Positions 34,688 through 43,282 of a stretch of DNA of 47,367 nt are shown here, piece by piece (position 1 is the first letter of the stretch; each line of letters opens with the position of its first letter). The DNA lies in assembly GCA_002724675.1 (NCBI GenBank), contig PBPL01000021.1, forward strand, positions 1-47,367, in the 5' to 3' direction. The notes beneath the pieces are model-generated. The model ran no database searches and was not told the DNA's origin. It worked only from the letters and a program-made list of their open reading frames with translations. This DNA is from Deltaproteobacteria bacterium (GTDB lineage Bacteria > Myxococcota_A > UBA796 > UBA9615). The position numbers and the translations under genes were made by a program.

Positions 34688-36370
34688 CTACGGGCAGCCA
34701 GCACTCGGCGAGGTGGCCACTCCATTGCACGGCGTGATGATACCTGTGGGCCAATTGATCTTGGCCACGTAGTAGTCATCATCCTCACCCACGTGCTGGA
34801 AGTTGAAGCTCTGGGTCAGTACGCCGTTGAGGTAGACGTTGACGGTGACGTCATTGGCCGCCTCGAAGACGCTGCCCGGATAGTCATGGACAAAGATCAC
34901 GTAGTCACCATCGTACGGCGAGAGGGCCGGACTGGTGATGTTGATGTTCTCGGGGCCGACCCCGGAGATGTCATCGAGGTCCAGGGCGGGATCATCGTCA
35001 GCCACCCCAGCGACACCCCAATCTGGAGGTGTTCCACCCCAGCTGTTAGTCACGCAGCTGGCGTAATAGCAGTCACTGTCGGAATCCCGTGGCAAGCCCG
35101 AGTTGCCCGACCCGTCGTTGGCCTCCAGGAGGTGGAGATCCATGTCATCACCCGAGTTGGCCCAGTACATCTCGATGCGGAAGTTCTCGTTGGGAATCGC
35201 TTCGATGTTCTGCGTGCAACTGTCTGTATCACCGGCCGGGTTGGTGACCGTCAGCTCACCTGTGTAGGTGCCCGCAAGGTCCAGGGTGATGGACGGCGTT
35301 GCGATGGTGTAGCTGTCGAGCACAGCGGTCGAGCCAGGAGGGGTCGTCAACGCCCACTGGTAGGTCAGGGGCTCGGGCACCGACCCGCTGCCATCCAACT
35401 GCTCGGTCGCAAAGGGGGCCGAGATGATGTCGGGGCCGCAGATCGCTGTGGGATTCTTGCCCTGACCGATGGCGTTGGAGATACCGTACAGTGGGATCAG
35501 CAGGGGGTTGTCATCGGGGTCGTTGCTGGCCACCGAGATCTCACCGCTGATGTTGCCCTGAGCCTGTGGCGAAAATTGGATGGCCAGCGTCTCGGTCTCA
35601 CCAGGAGCCAACGCGATACCGGGGACGAGCCCAGCATCCAGCAGGAAGTTGCTCGGATCACTCACCGTCACATCACCCACTTCCAGGGGCCCCGGACCGG
35701 CGTTGCCGATCACGACCTCGTGAATTGCGGAGATCTGGCCCACATCGATGTCCGCAAACTCGACGCTCTCGGGCAGCGAATAGATGTCAGGAATGGGATT
35801 GCCGTCCCCGAGACCAGAGACGGGGATGAACAGGCCCTCACCCACGTCGTCGATGCAGTCCCAGTTCAGCTCGTGCTTGACCACGAGGTGTAGTTCGCTC
35901 GGCAGTTCGACCGCTTGAGTTGGCGCATACCGAACCTCGAAGTCCAGAGCCGCACCACTGTTCAAGAGTCTCTCCCCACCTTCACCTTCCTCGCTGTCCC
36001 CGGGGAAGCCCAGCTGAATCTCGGGATTGTTCGCCACCTCAGCGTCGAGCCGGATCTCGCTGGCCAAGTCGCCGTTCTCATCGAACACCACTGACGCGAG
36101 ATAGATGCCACACAGATCGAGATCCGCACTGCCGGGGTTCGCAATGCGGACGCTGATGGCTGACGACGTGCCGCTGGTCACCGTCCCAAACAGCAACTGT
36201 GACGCGTCCAAGTCGTCCTCAACGAAGCCATCTTCTTCGGGCCAGTTGATCACGAACTCTGGGGAGAGCACCCGCAACTCCTGTTCGTTGCACGCCGCGA
36301 GGCAAACAAGGGCGGTCAGGGCGACAACTGCAATCCCCTGCGGGACTGCGGACAGCTTCAATCTGGACAT
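34688..36370 (-). CDS. lipoprotein with choice-of-anchor D-like, PKD-like and DUF2135-like domains
   Basis: 560 residues from ATG 36370 with AGGAGAG three bases upstream; a longer frame to 36427 lacks this site. The signal peptide ends in the lipobox LAAC. The body shows two ASPM/SPD-2/Hydin-like immunoglobulin units (SVRIANPGSADLDLCGI; EVVIGNAGPGPLEVGDVTVS; TLAIQFSPQAQGNISGEISV), then a PKD-like unit (QLDGSGSVPEPLTYQWAL). The C-terminal region has WANSGDDMDLHLLEAN, the LDLDDISGVGPENINI motif and DYVIFVHDYPGS, resembling the YfaP/DUF2135 family. Probably an outer-surface adhesive or structural protein of unknown role. Very acidic overall. Confidence 0.82.
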   Translation of the reverse strand: MSRLKLSAVPQGIAVVALTALVCLAACNEQELRVLSPEFVINWPEEDGFVEDDLDASQLLFGTVTSGTSSAISVRIANPGSADLDLCGIYLASVVFDENGDLASEIRLDAEVANNPEIQLGFPGDSEEGEGGERLLNSGAALDFEVRYAPTQAVELPSELHLVVKHELNWDCIDDVGEGLFIPVSGLGDGNPIPDIYSLPESVEFADIDVGQISAIHEVVIGNAGPGPLEVGDVTVSDPSNFLLDAGLVPGIALAPGETETLAIQFSPQAQGNISGEISVASNDPDDNPLLIPLYGISNAIGQGKNPTAICGPDIISAPFATEQLDGSGSVPEPLTYQWALTTPPGSTAVLDSYTIATPSITLDLAGTYTGELTVTNPAGDTDSCTQNIEAIPNENFRIEMYWANSGDDMDLHLLEANDGSGNSGLPRDSDSDCYYASCVTNSWGGTPPDWGVAGVADDDPALDLDDISGVGPENINITSPALSPYDGDYVIFVHDYPGSVFEAANDVTVNVYLNGVLTQSFNFQHVGEDDDYYVAKINWPTGIITPCNGVATSPSAGCP

Positions 36371-36414
36371 GCTCTCTCCTGGGGCCTGTAGGTGGGAACG
36401 GGTGCATTGTGGGG

Positions 36415-36450
36415 CCTTGGCTCGCAACGAGCAAGGGTTTCCCCAAACCC
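36415..36450. promoter_or_regulatory. two overlapping hairpins in the lipoprotein 5' leader
   Basis: CCTT-G-GCTCG-CAA-CGAGC-AAGG (36415-36436) and GGGTTT-CCCC-AAACCC (36435-36450) share two bases, so on RNA they compete. They lie 45-80 bp upstream of the lipoprotein ATG at 36370 on the minus strand. The rest of the 250-bp divergent gap to 36621 holds two copies of GTATGATT (36556 and 36591) that could be -10 elements for the regulator gene. Confidence 0.4.
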
Positions 36451-36620
36451 AGTTCCGAATCCCATGGGTCGAGAGCCCAGATCGCCCACATCACCGAGCA
36501 ACCAGGGGGCACCCTCCACGGGAAGACAAACCGGCCATACGGTTGGGTATGATTTTGTGGACACACCCCCACCAACGGTCGTCGTACTGCGTATGATTCT
36601 CTCTTCAATCAGGGGCCCCG

Positions 36621-37433
36621 ATGAGCGACTCAGGTGCGACACCACATCCGGTTGGACAAACCATCAAAGCCCGCCGCAAGGAGCTGCACTTGACCCTCGC
36701 CCAGGTGGGGGCCGCCCTGGGTCTAGCCAACGGCAACTTCATTGGCATGGTGGAGCGGGGCGAGCGGATGCCATCGGACGAGAGGCTCCTCGCCCTCGCC
36801 CAGGCGCTCGATCTGGACGGGCGAAGCTTGGTCGCCATGAAGTATCGATCCAGCGACCGCTCGGCCGTCGACATGCTCCTGGCGCCCCCTGCACCCGAGC
36901 TCCCGCGCATGCGGCGTTACCTACTGGGGCTGTGCACCAACCCAACAGAGGTGGCCCAGGAGTTCGAGCGAGCGGCGCTGGGCGTCATCGAGCGCATCGT
37001 CTTCCAGGTCCTTCTTTCCCACTGCATCGTCCCCACCGTGCAACAAGACCCCTATGCACCACGACGCCTGAAGGAGCGCATCGCCACCGAAGGGGGCCCA
37101 ATCACCACGCAGCGCCCGGACCCGCGATGGTTCGAGAACGAAGCAGCCACATTTATCTCGTGGGCTAAGGGGCAGTCGGTTGTGCAGAGCTGGACCCTAG
37201 ACCTCGAGAACCTAGAGATCGGGCTCGTGGACCGGGACGGTCGACAGCGGCGCCTCGGTCTCGTCCCAGGGAGCGGCACAGCCCCTTCCACAGCTGGCCA
37301 GAGCCCCAAGACCAGTCAGCCTGACACATCCGATCTGGCGAGCAGCCTCCGCGCCGAAGGGCTCTGCGAAGACGATGTGGTGGAAATCCTAGACCTCGTG
37401 GACTGGAAAAAAAGCCGGAGAAGGAAGGCTTAG
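36621..37433 (+). CDS. XRE-family helix-turn-helix regulator with long C-terminal domain
   Basis: 270 residues, ATG with AGGGG upstream. Residues 12-65 form an HTH_3/XRE domain (IKARRKELHLTLAQVG, LANGNFIGMVERGERMPSDERL). The remaining 200 residues do not match a known effector domain; they include a helical region around 100-140 (ALGVIERIVFQVLLSHC), a charged region and a basic tail KKSRRRKA. The domain order suggests a DNA-binding regulator with a sensing or oligomerization partner. It is divergent from the lipoprotein gene and may control it or itself. Confidence 0.8.
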   Translation: MSDSGATPHPVGQTIKARRKELHLTLAQVGAALGLANGNFIGMVERGERMPSDERLLALAQALDLDGRSLVAMKYRSSDRSAVDMLLAPPAPELPRMRRYLLGLCTNPTEVAQEFERAALGVIERIVFQVLLSHCIVPTVQQDPYAPRRLKERIATEGGPITTQRPDPRWFENEAATFISWAKGQSVVQSWTLDLENLEIGLVDRDGRQRRLGLVPGSGTAPSTAGQSPKTSQPDTSDLASSLRAEGLCEDDVVEILDLVDWKKSRRRKA

Positions 37434-37544
37434 TCACGAGGGAATCCCGCAATGTCCCATATGATTTGAATACAGTGACTGCCTAGTGCGTCAAAGTGGC
37501 CAACAGAGCGATGCCGGACCCAAGGCATGTAGGAGACATGGTTC

Positions 37545-37973
37545 ATGAAGAGTTCGCACCTTGTGATTGTCCTTCTTGCATATCTCGCCCTCCTGTCCGG
37601 CTGCATTGTCTACGTGGACGAGGACGATGGAGCCCAGGACGTGGTCTACAACTACAGTCCCGAGATCCTGGTGGACCCCACCTGGTGGGCCTGTGACTAC
37701 GATTGGACCGTAGACGACCACTTCTTCGAATTCCAGGCCGGGGTCGAGGACCTGGACGGCTCTGACGATGTGGCCCTGGTGTCTGTGTCACTCTACGAAG
37801 CGGGAACCGACTATCTCGTGGACTCCTTTGGGCTCTACCCAGAGGGCGATGGTATCTGGGGTGGGTTGGTCTGGGAGTCCGAGAGCTATGCGATCTGTGG
37901 AGAGGCCCTGGACGTGCTCGTCGAGGCCATGGACCACCACGAAGCCTGGGACGCCCTGTGGCTGCTCTACTGA
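37545..37973 (+). CDS. small acidic lipoprotein of unknown function
   Basis: 142 residues; AGGAG lies nine bases before the ATG. The signal peptide (LVIVLLAYLALLSGC) ends in a clear lipobox (LLSGC). The mature part is acidic and rich in Asp, Trp and Tyr, with YSPEILVDPTWWACDYDW and GLYPEGDGIWGGLVW, suggesting a small beta domain. No catalytic motif. It follows the regulator gene on the same strand by 111 bp. Confidence 0.75.
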   Translation: MKSSHLVIVLLAYLALLSGCIVYVDEDDGAQDVVYNYSPEILVDPTWWACDYDWTVDDHFFEFQAGVEDLDGSDDVALVSVSLYEAGTDYLVDSFGLYPEGDGIWGGLVWESESYAICGEALDVLVEAMDHHEAWDALWLLY

Positions 37974-38083
37974 CGGAGCGATGCTGAATGGACCCGAGCC
38001 GCGCCGGACCACTAGTGTCCTGGTAGGCTCCCGGCCGAGCGCGACCCGCCCCACCATGTCTGCGCCCTTCAGGAGATCATCAC

Positions 38084-38359
38084 ATGGACGGCGTGACCCT
38101 CTACTCCACGCGACTCTGCGGCTTCTGTAGCCGCGCCAAAGCGCTCCTCCTGGCCAAGGGCGTCGAGTTCACAGAGGTTGGTCTCGACGACGATCCCGAA
38201 GCGCGCCAGGCTTTGATGAAGCGCACGGGCCAGAGAACTGTGCCTCAGATCTTCGTGGGCGATGTACACGTGGGTGGATTTCGGGAGCTGGCGACCTTGG
38301 ACCAACGAGGTGGGCTCGACGCCCTGCTCGACACCCACGGCATCGACTACAGCGACTAG
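38084..38359 (+). CDS. glutaredoxin (GrxC-like)
   Basis: 91 residues, ATG with AGGAG upstream. The redox motif is CGFC (residues 11-14 in STRLCGFCSRAKALL), followed by the cis-Pro strand VPQIFVGDVHVGGFRELATL. It is a dithiol-type glutaredoxin fold, which reduces disulfides using glutathione in the cytoplasm. A glutathione-dependent enzyme supports the idea that the GCS2/ATP-grasp genes at 751-3423 serve thiol metabolism. Confidence 0.93.
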   Translation: MDGVTLYSTRLCGFCSRAKALLLAKGVEFTEVGLDDDPEARQALMKRTGQRTVPQIFVGDVHVGGFRELATLDQRGGLDALLDTHGIDYSD

Positions 38360-38361
38360 CT

Positions 38362-38381
38362 GACGACGCTCAGCGTCGGTC
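38362..38381. terminator. imperfect hairpin spanning the convergent glutaredoxin and B12-subunit ends
   Basis: GAC-GACGC-TCA-GCGTC-G-GTC, one bulge, immediately after the glutaredoxin stop and overlapping the end of the minus-strand gene. No T-run; weak evidence. Confidence 0.3.
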
Positions 38382-38771
38382 GTCCAAGGCTTCTCGGAGC
38401 CAAGCCACAATTTCTGAGGTGGCTGTGCCTGGTCCAAAAATGGCGGAAGCGCCCCGCTCTAAGAGCCCTGGAATGTCCGCTTCAGGGATGATGCCCCCGC
38501 CGAACAAGACGACCTTCGACAGGCCCTGCTCATCCAGCGCCTTGCGAACCGCCGGGAACAGACCATTGTGGGCTCCGCTCAAGAGAGACAGCCCGACCGC
38601 ATCCGCGTTCTCCTGCAGGGCCGTGTGGGCCACTGCAGCGGGGGTCTGGTGAAGCCCCGTATAGATCACCTCGAAGCCGGCATCACGTAGCGCCCGAGCG
38701 ACCACCTTGGCGCCTCGGTCATGCCCGTCCAGCCCAGGCTTCGCGACGATGACTCGATAGGGTGTGGTCAC
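38370..38771 (-). CDS. stand-alone cobalamin-binding subunit (methylmalonyl-CoA mutase small-subunit type)
   Basis: 133 residues, GTG start with AGGAG upstream. The B12-binding signature DGHDRG (DxHxxG) lies at residues 15-20, followed by [10 protein letters not shown] and the nucleotide-tail loop [10 protein letters not shown]. This is the C-terminal domain of acyl-CoA mutases as a separate protein, as in small subunits of isobutyryl-CoA or 2-hydroxyisobutyryl-CoA mutases. The catalytic TIM-barrel partner is not in the window. It is the last gene of the thiolase / dehydrogenase / hydratase cluster (26 bp from the hydratase), so it may act on a branched or short acyl-CoA intermediate. Confidence 0.9.
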   Translation of the reverse strand: MTTPYRVIVAKPGLDGHDRGAKVVARALRDAGFEVIYTGLHQTPAAVAHTALQENADAVGLSLLSGAHNGLFPAVRKALDEQGLSKVVLFGGGIIPEADIPGLLERGASAIFGPGTATSEIVAWLREALDDRR

Positions 38772-38797
38772 GACGTACGCAGCTCCTGAAGGTTCAG

Positions 38798-39580
38798 CTA
38801 TTTGCCAGCAAACATGGGGCTGCGCTTCTCCAGAAACGCGCTCATGCCCTCAGACTGATCGCTGGTCTCGAAGCACTGCCCAAAAAATTCCGCCTCTTCC
38901 TGGAGGCCAATGGCCAGGTCAAACCGTTCGCCATTGGCACAGGACAGCTTGGCGAGCTCGATGGCCCGCGGCCCCTTGCTGGCGATGGTGTGTGCGATCT
39001 CCAGGGCCGCGTCGACCACGCCACCGCGAGGCGTCGCTCGGAGTGCCAGCCCCAAGGACACGGCCTCCTGAGCGTCGAAAGTCCGACCGGTAAAGATCAA
39101 CTCGCGGGCCCGCTGGGGACCAATCAGCCGCGACAGGCGCTGGGTTCCACCAAAGCCGGGAATGACCCCCAGGTTGACCTCGGGCTGACCAAACTTCGCA
39201 TTCTCACTGGCCAAGATCAGGTCACAGGCCATCGCCAACTCCATCCCCCCTCCCAGGGCGAAGCCATTCACGGCAGCGATGGTCACGCCTGGATAGAGCG
39301 AGAGTTGATTGAGCACGCGCTGGCCACGACGCGCAAACGCCGTCGCTTCGGCGCGGTTGAACGAAGCCATTGCTGCGATGTCGGCCCCAGCGACAAATGC
39401 TTTCTCTCCGGCACCGGTCAACACAACCTGACGCACACCCTCTGCAGCGAGCCGATGGAGCGCCTGGCCCAGCTCCTGGATCACTTGTCCGTTGAGGGCA
39501 TTGAGCGCCTCGGGACGACTGATGGTGATCACTGCGACCCCCCGGGCCGTTCTCTCTACGCCGACGACAGGATTGGTCAT
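38798..39580 (-). CDS. enoyl-CoA hydratase/isomerase (crotonase-like)
   Basis: 260 residues from ATG 39580 (AAGGG upstream), four bases after the 3-hydroxyacyl-CoA dehydrogenase stop. The crotonase fold shows [12 protein letters not shown], the oxyanion-hole [13 protein letters not shown] and the second catalytic Glu in [13 protein letters not shown]. It hydrates enoyl-CoA to 3-hydroxyacyl-CoA in the cytoplasm. The longer frame to 39742 is an overlap artifact. Confidence 0.95.
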   Translation of the reverse strand: MTNPVVGVERTARGVAVITISRPEALNALNGQVIQELGQALHRLAAEGVRQVVLTGAGEKAFVAGADIAAMASFNRAEATAFARRGQRVLNQLSLYPGVTIAAVNGFALGGGMELAMACDLILASENAKFGQPEVNLGVIPGFGGTQRLSRLIGPQRARELIFTGRTFDAQEAVSLGLALRATPRGGVVDAALEIAHTIASKGPRAIELAKLSCANGERFDLAIGLQEEAEFFGQCFETSDQSEGMSAFLEKRSPMFAGK

Positions 39581-39584
39581 GAGC

Positions 39585-40454
39585 TCACCCTTTCTCGCTG
39601 TAATCGTAAACACCGCGGCCATTCTTCCGACCCAGGAGGCCCGCTTCCACGTACTGGCGTAGCAGCGGGCATGGCCGGTACTTCGTGTCCCCCAAGCCGT
39701 CGTGCAGGACCTCCATGATGGCCAGACAGGTGTCCAGCCCAATGAAGTCGGCCAGAGTCAGCGGACCCATGGGCTGGTTGGTTCCCAGCTTCATGGCCGC
39801 ATCAATTCCTTCAGCGGTGGCGATGCCCTCGTACAAGGTATAGAAGGCTTCGTTGATCATCGGCATCAGGATCCGATTCACCGCAAATCCCGGAAAGTCC
39901 TTCGCCTCGACACAGGTCTTGCCCAGCGACTCCGCCAGAGCCACTGTCGTCCGGAGCGTCTCGTCGGACGATCGCAACCCGGAGATGACCTCGACCAACT
40001 TCATGATGGGCACAGGGTTCATGAAGTGCATTCCAATGAACTCTTCGGGTCGACTCGTCACAGCGGCCAGCTTGGTGATGGAGATGGACGACGTGTTCGA
40101 GGCGAGAATCGCCCCTGGCTTGGCCACACCATCGATCGTCTCGAAGATGGATGCCTTGAGGCCGAAGTTCTCGCTCACTGCCTCGACGACGAAGTCCACC
40201 TCAGAGAAGCTGGTCAGGTCCGATGTGGGCGTGATCCGCCCCATCGCTTCGCTCACGTCGTCTTCGGTGATTCGACCTTTCGACGCCGCACGGCTCAAGA
40301 ACTTACCGATGCGCTGGATGCCGGCCTGGGCCAGCTCCTCCGAGGCATCTGCGAGCAGCACGCGGTAGCCCCCTTGAGCGGCCACTTGTGCGATGCCACC
40401 ACCCATCTGTCCGGCCCCGACAACGCCGAGGGTTCCAATGCCATCAATTGCCAT
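39585..40454 (-). CDS. hbd: 3-hydroxybutyryl-CoA dehydrogenase
   Basis: 289 residues, ATG with AGAGG upstream. NAD-binding loop [17 protein letters not shown] at the N-terminus, [15 protein letters not shown] with catalytic residues, and the [15 protein letters not shown] block. The length and ending ([10 protein letters not shown]) match Hbd/PaaH-type single-domain dehydrogenases rather than the fused FadB. It oxidises 3-hydroxyacyl-CoA or reduces acetoacetyl-CoA in the butyrate or poly-hydroxyalkanoate direction. Lies 49 bp after the thiolase stop; hydratase follows. Confidence 0.95.
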   Translation of the reverse strand: MAIDGIGTLGVVGAGQMGGGIAQVAAQGGYRVLLADASEELAQAGIQRIGKFLSRAASKGRITEDDVSEAMGRITPTSDLTSFSEVDFVVEAVSENFGLKASIFETIDGVAKPGAILASNTSSISITKLAAVTSRPEEFIGMHFMNPVPIMKLVEVISGLRSSDETLRTTVALAESLGKTCVEAKDFPGFAVNRILMPMINEAFYTLYEGIATAEGIDAAMKLGTNQPMGPLTLADFIGLDTCLAIMEVLHDGLGDTKYRPCPLLRQYVEAGLLGRKNGRGVYDYSEKG

Positions 40455-40503
40455 GAAAAATACCTCTAAATCACTTTAAGTTTTTCTAGATAAGCCTTTG
40501 TAT

Positions 40504-41682
40504 CTAAAGCCGTTCGACAACCATCGCCACAGCCTCCCCACCACCGATACACAAGGACGCGCAGCCGCGCTTGGCCTCCCGGTGCGCTAGCTGGTGCAGC
40601 AAGGTGACTAGGATGCGAGCGCCCGAGGCTCCGATGGGGTGGCCCAGGGACACTGCGCCGCCCCAGATATTGACCGACTCGGGGTCGTAGCCGACCTTGT
40701 CCTCAACGGCCAGCGAGACCACCGAGAACGCCTCGTTGACCTCCCACAGATCGATATCGGCCACTGAGAGATCCAGCTTCGACAGCGTCTTCTCGATGGC
40801 GAAGGCGGGCGCAGTGGTGAACCAGCTCGGGTCTTGGGCATGGGACCCATCGCCTACGATGCGGGCCAGGGGCTCAATCCCAAGCTCTGCGGCTTTCTCC
40901 GCGGACATAACAACTAGCGCCGCGCCACCGTCGTTGATGGACGATGCATTGGCGGCTGTGATGGTCGCGTCCTTCTTGAACACCGATCGCAGCTGAGGGA
41001 TCTTGTCCGGCCGGCCCTTCCCGGGCTCTTCGTCGGTGTCTACCACCATGGGATCACCACGGCGCTGGGGTACCTCCACCGGAACGATCTCGGCATCGAA
41101 CAGTCCGGCCTCCTGGGCGGCCAGTGCCTTCTGGTACGAGGCAGTGGCGAACGCATCCTGCCGGTCCCGGGGAATGCCACACTCACTGGCGCAGAGTTCC
41201 CCGGCCATCCCCATGTGGTAGTCGTTGTACACGTCCCAGAGGCCATCCTTGACCATGCTGTCCAGGAGCTCTCCGTGTCCCATCCGATAGCCCGTGCGAG
41301 CCTTGGGCAAGAGGTAGGGAGCGTTGCTCATGCTCTCCATGCCCCCCGCGACCACCACCTCGGCGTCACCGCACTTGATCGCTTGAGCGGCCATCATCAC
41401 CGCCTTGAGACCCGAGCCACAGACCTTGTTGATCGTCGTACAGGGGACGCTCTGGGGCAGCCCAGCAAACAACGCTGCCTGTCGCGCAGGCGCCTGGCCA
41501 ACCCCTGCGGGGAGCACACATCCCATGATGCACTCGTCGACCGCCTCAGCGTCGACCCCTGCCCGCTCCAGCGCACCTTGGATGGCAAGAGCGCCCAGCT
41601 TGGGCCCGGAGAGTGACGCAAGCGCACCTTGGAACGAACCAATGGGTGTGCGGGCGGCCGAGACGATGACAACATCACGCAT
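40504..41682 (-). CDS. acetyl-CoA acetyltransferase (thiolase)
   Basis: 392 residues from ATG 41682 with AGGGAG upstream; the frame extends to 41715. The nucleophilic Cys is in [16 protein letters not shown], and the C-terminal [11 protein letters not shown] and [15 protein letters not shown] carry the His and second Cys. Condenses two acetyl-CoA to acetoacetyl-CoA or splits it. First gene of the four-gene leftward acyl-CoA cluster. Confidence 0.95.
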   Translation of the reverse strand: MRDVVIVSAARTPIGSFQGALASLSGPKLGALAIQGALERAGVDAEAVDECIMGCVLPAGVGQAPARQAALFAGLPQSVPCTTINKVCGSGLKAVMMAAQAIKCGDAEVVVAGGMESMSNAPYLLPKARTGYRMGHGELLDSMVKDGLWDVYNDYHMGMAGELCASECGIPRDRQDAFATASYQKALAAQEAGLFDAEIVPVEVPQRRGDPMVVDTDEEPGKGRPDKIPQLRSVFKKDATITAANASSINDGGAALVVMSAEKAAELGIEPLARIVGDGSHAQDPSWFTTAPAFAIEKTLSKLDLSVADIDLWEVNEAFSVVSLAVEDKVGYDPESVNIWGGAVSLGHPIGASGARILVTLLHQLAHREAKRGCASLCIGGGEAVAMVVERL

Positions 41683-41840
41683 AACAGTGCTCCCTAGGGG
41701 TCGAGAACCCGCCAAGACTCAGGGTCTGGGGGCCAGAGGGTGGCGGATTATACAGACGCAACTGAAGAGGTCACGGCCTGAACGCAGACGAACGCTGGAA
41801 CCCCATAACTGAGCCCCACTGGCACCCGACTAAAGCAGCA

Positions 41841-42368
41841 CTAGAAGGCGATCGGCGCGAACACTGGGACGCCCATGTCGTCGAGCACCTGGCGACCAGG
41901 GAGAAAGCCGAGCTCGATGAGGAAACCACACTCGACCACCTCGCCACCCAGCTCACGAACGAGCTCGACCGTAGCTCGGGCGGTCCCGCCCGTTGCGAGC
42001 AGATCATCTACCACGACAACCCGCTCACCTTTCCGGACCAAGTCCACCTGTGCCTCGAGTGTCGCGCTGCCGTACTCGAGATCGTACGACCTCTGGATGC
42101 GCTCGAAGGGAAGCTTTCCAGCTTTTCGAACAAGCCCCAGGCCCAGGCCCAGCTCCACCGCGACCGGTGCACCGATGAGAAAGCCTCGACTCTCGATCCC
42201 CACCACCTTCTCAATGCCCATGTCACGCCATCGACCCACGAAGATCTCCACCATCGCTCGCAAGCCATCGGCATCCTGAAGGACCGGAGTGATGTCCTTG
42301 AACAAGATCCCAGGCTTTGGGAAGTCGGGAACATCACGGATGAGCTTCTGAATTGTGTCGATGGACAT
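41841..42368 (-). CDS. apt: adenine phosphoribosyltransferase
   Basis: 175 residues, ATG with GAGG upstream. DFPKPGILFKDITP at the N-terminus and the PRPP-binding VVVVDDLLATGGTA near residue 120 are diagnostic. It salvages adenine to AMP. The preceding gene on this strand is the frameshifted membrane-protein remnant; the thiolase gene follows 159 bp on. Confidence 0.96.
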   Translation of the reverse strand: MSIDTIQKLIRDVPDFPKPGILFKDITPVLQDADGLRAMVEIFVGRWRDMGIEKVVGIESRGFLIGAPVAVELGLGLGLVRKAGKLPFERIQRSYDLEYGSATLEAQVDLVRKGERVVVVDDLLATGGTARATVELVRELGGEVVECGFLIELGFLPGRQVLDDMGVPVFAPIAF

Positions 42369-42400
42369 AGAGACCTCAGAATCTGGCAGTTAGACCAGCC

Positions 42401-42635
42401 TCAGGGGTGGGCCGGCGCTTTGTACATGAAGTGGAAGAACACGCTTCCGGAGGCGACCAGCAGGGTGACCAGCACACCCGCCAGGGGGCAACCCAGAAAC
42501 GACGCTCAGGTCGCTGCGAAATCGGAAGCCGAGCAGCCAGTCCTGCACCAGGATGGCGTAGGGGATCGACGCGCGCAGCTCGAGAGTGGGCGTCAGGTTC
42601 AACAGAACGACCCAAGACATGGCTTGTGCGGTCAC
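42401..42635 (-). pseudogene. frameshifted small membrane protein (small multidrug export/COG2426-like remnant)
   Basis: GTG 42635 overlaps the pcm stop (GTGA) and has AGGAGG just upstream. The first frame reads SWVVLLNLTPTLELRASIPYAIL, close to the LRGAIPYAI helix of small multidrug export proteins. Near 42506-42510 the frame must shift by one base to continue in a hydrophobic helix (CPLAGVLVTLLVASGSVFFHF) and a natural stop at 42401. In the original frame the sequence instead runs Arg/Pro-rich to a stop at 42390. The total is about 80 residues against about 150 in the family, so a middle part may also be lost. Either a decayed gene or a sequencing error. Confidence 0.55.
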
Positions 42636-43282
42636 CGTTCCTCCTGAAAACCCAGCCTGCCCAAGAGAGGCACGAAGCGACAGGCCTCGAAGGCCTCGTC
42701 CCTCAAGCTGTAGCTGTCACCGTCCCGGGTAAAGCGATGGAGCACCTGGCTGTGGAGATCGCCGAGAGGAACCACCAACCGACCCCCAGAGGCCAGTTGA
42801 TTGAGCAGCGGCTCGGGCACCTCGGGAGCGGCTGCTGTCACGAGGATCGCATCGTAGGGCCCGTACTCACTACGACCGAGGCTGCCGTCGGAGGCCAGCA
42901 CGGTGATGTTGCGCATTCCCAGTGCCTCGATTCGACGTCCCGCGTCCCGGGCCAGGTCACCGTGGCGCTCCAAGGTGACCACCCGCCGGCACAAGCTCGA
43001 CAGCACCGCTGCCTGATAGCCAGACCCCGTACCGACCTCGAGCACCGTCTCGTCACCCTCCAGGCACAACAGCTCGGTCATCCTGGCGACGATCCAGGGC
43101 TGGCTAATGGTCTGCTTCTTGCCAATGGGCAGCGGACCATCGTCGTAGGCACGCGGACGAAGAACCTCATCGACAAAGCTATGGCGCGGCACCTCGGCCA
43201 TGGCCTGGAGCACGCGAGCATCAGCGATGTCCGAGAGCTGCTGCTCGACCATCCGCTTTCGAATCAGTTCGAACCGACTCAC
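42632..43282 (-). CDS. pcm: protein-L-isoaspartate O-methyltransferase
   Basis: 216 residues. GTG 43282 overlaps the surE TGA, so translation is coupled; GTG 43300 is the longer option. FELIRKRMVEQQL, the SAM-binding VLEVGTGSGYQAAVLS and KKQTISQPWIVARM match PCM. It methylates isoaspartyl residues to repair aged proteins. The surE-pcm pair is conserved in E. coli and many proteobacteria. Confidence 0.95.
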   Translation of the reverse strand: MSRFELIRKRMVEQQLSDIADARVLQAMAEVPRHSFVDEVLRPRAYDDGPLPIGKKQTISQPWIVARMTELLCLEGDETVLEVGTGSGYQAAVLSSLCRRVVTLERHGDLARDAGRRIEALGMRNITVLASDGSLGRSEYGPYDAILVTAAAPEVPEPLLNQLASGGRLVVPLGDLHSQVLHRFTRDGDSYSLRDEAFEACRFVPLLGRLGFQEER

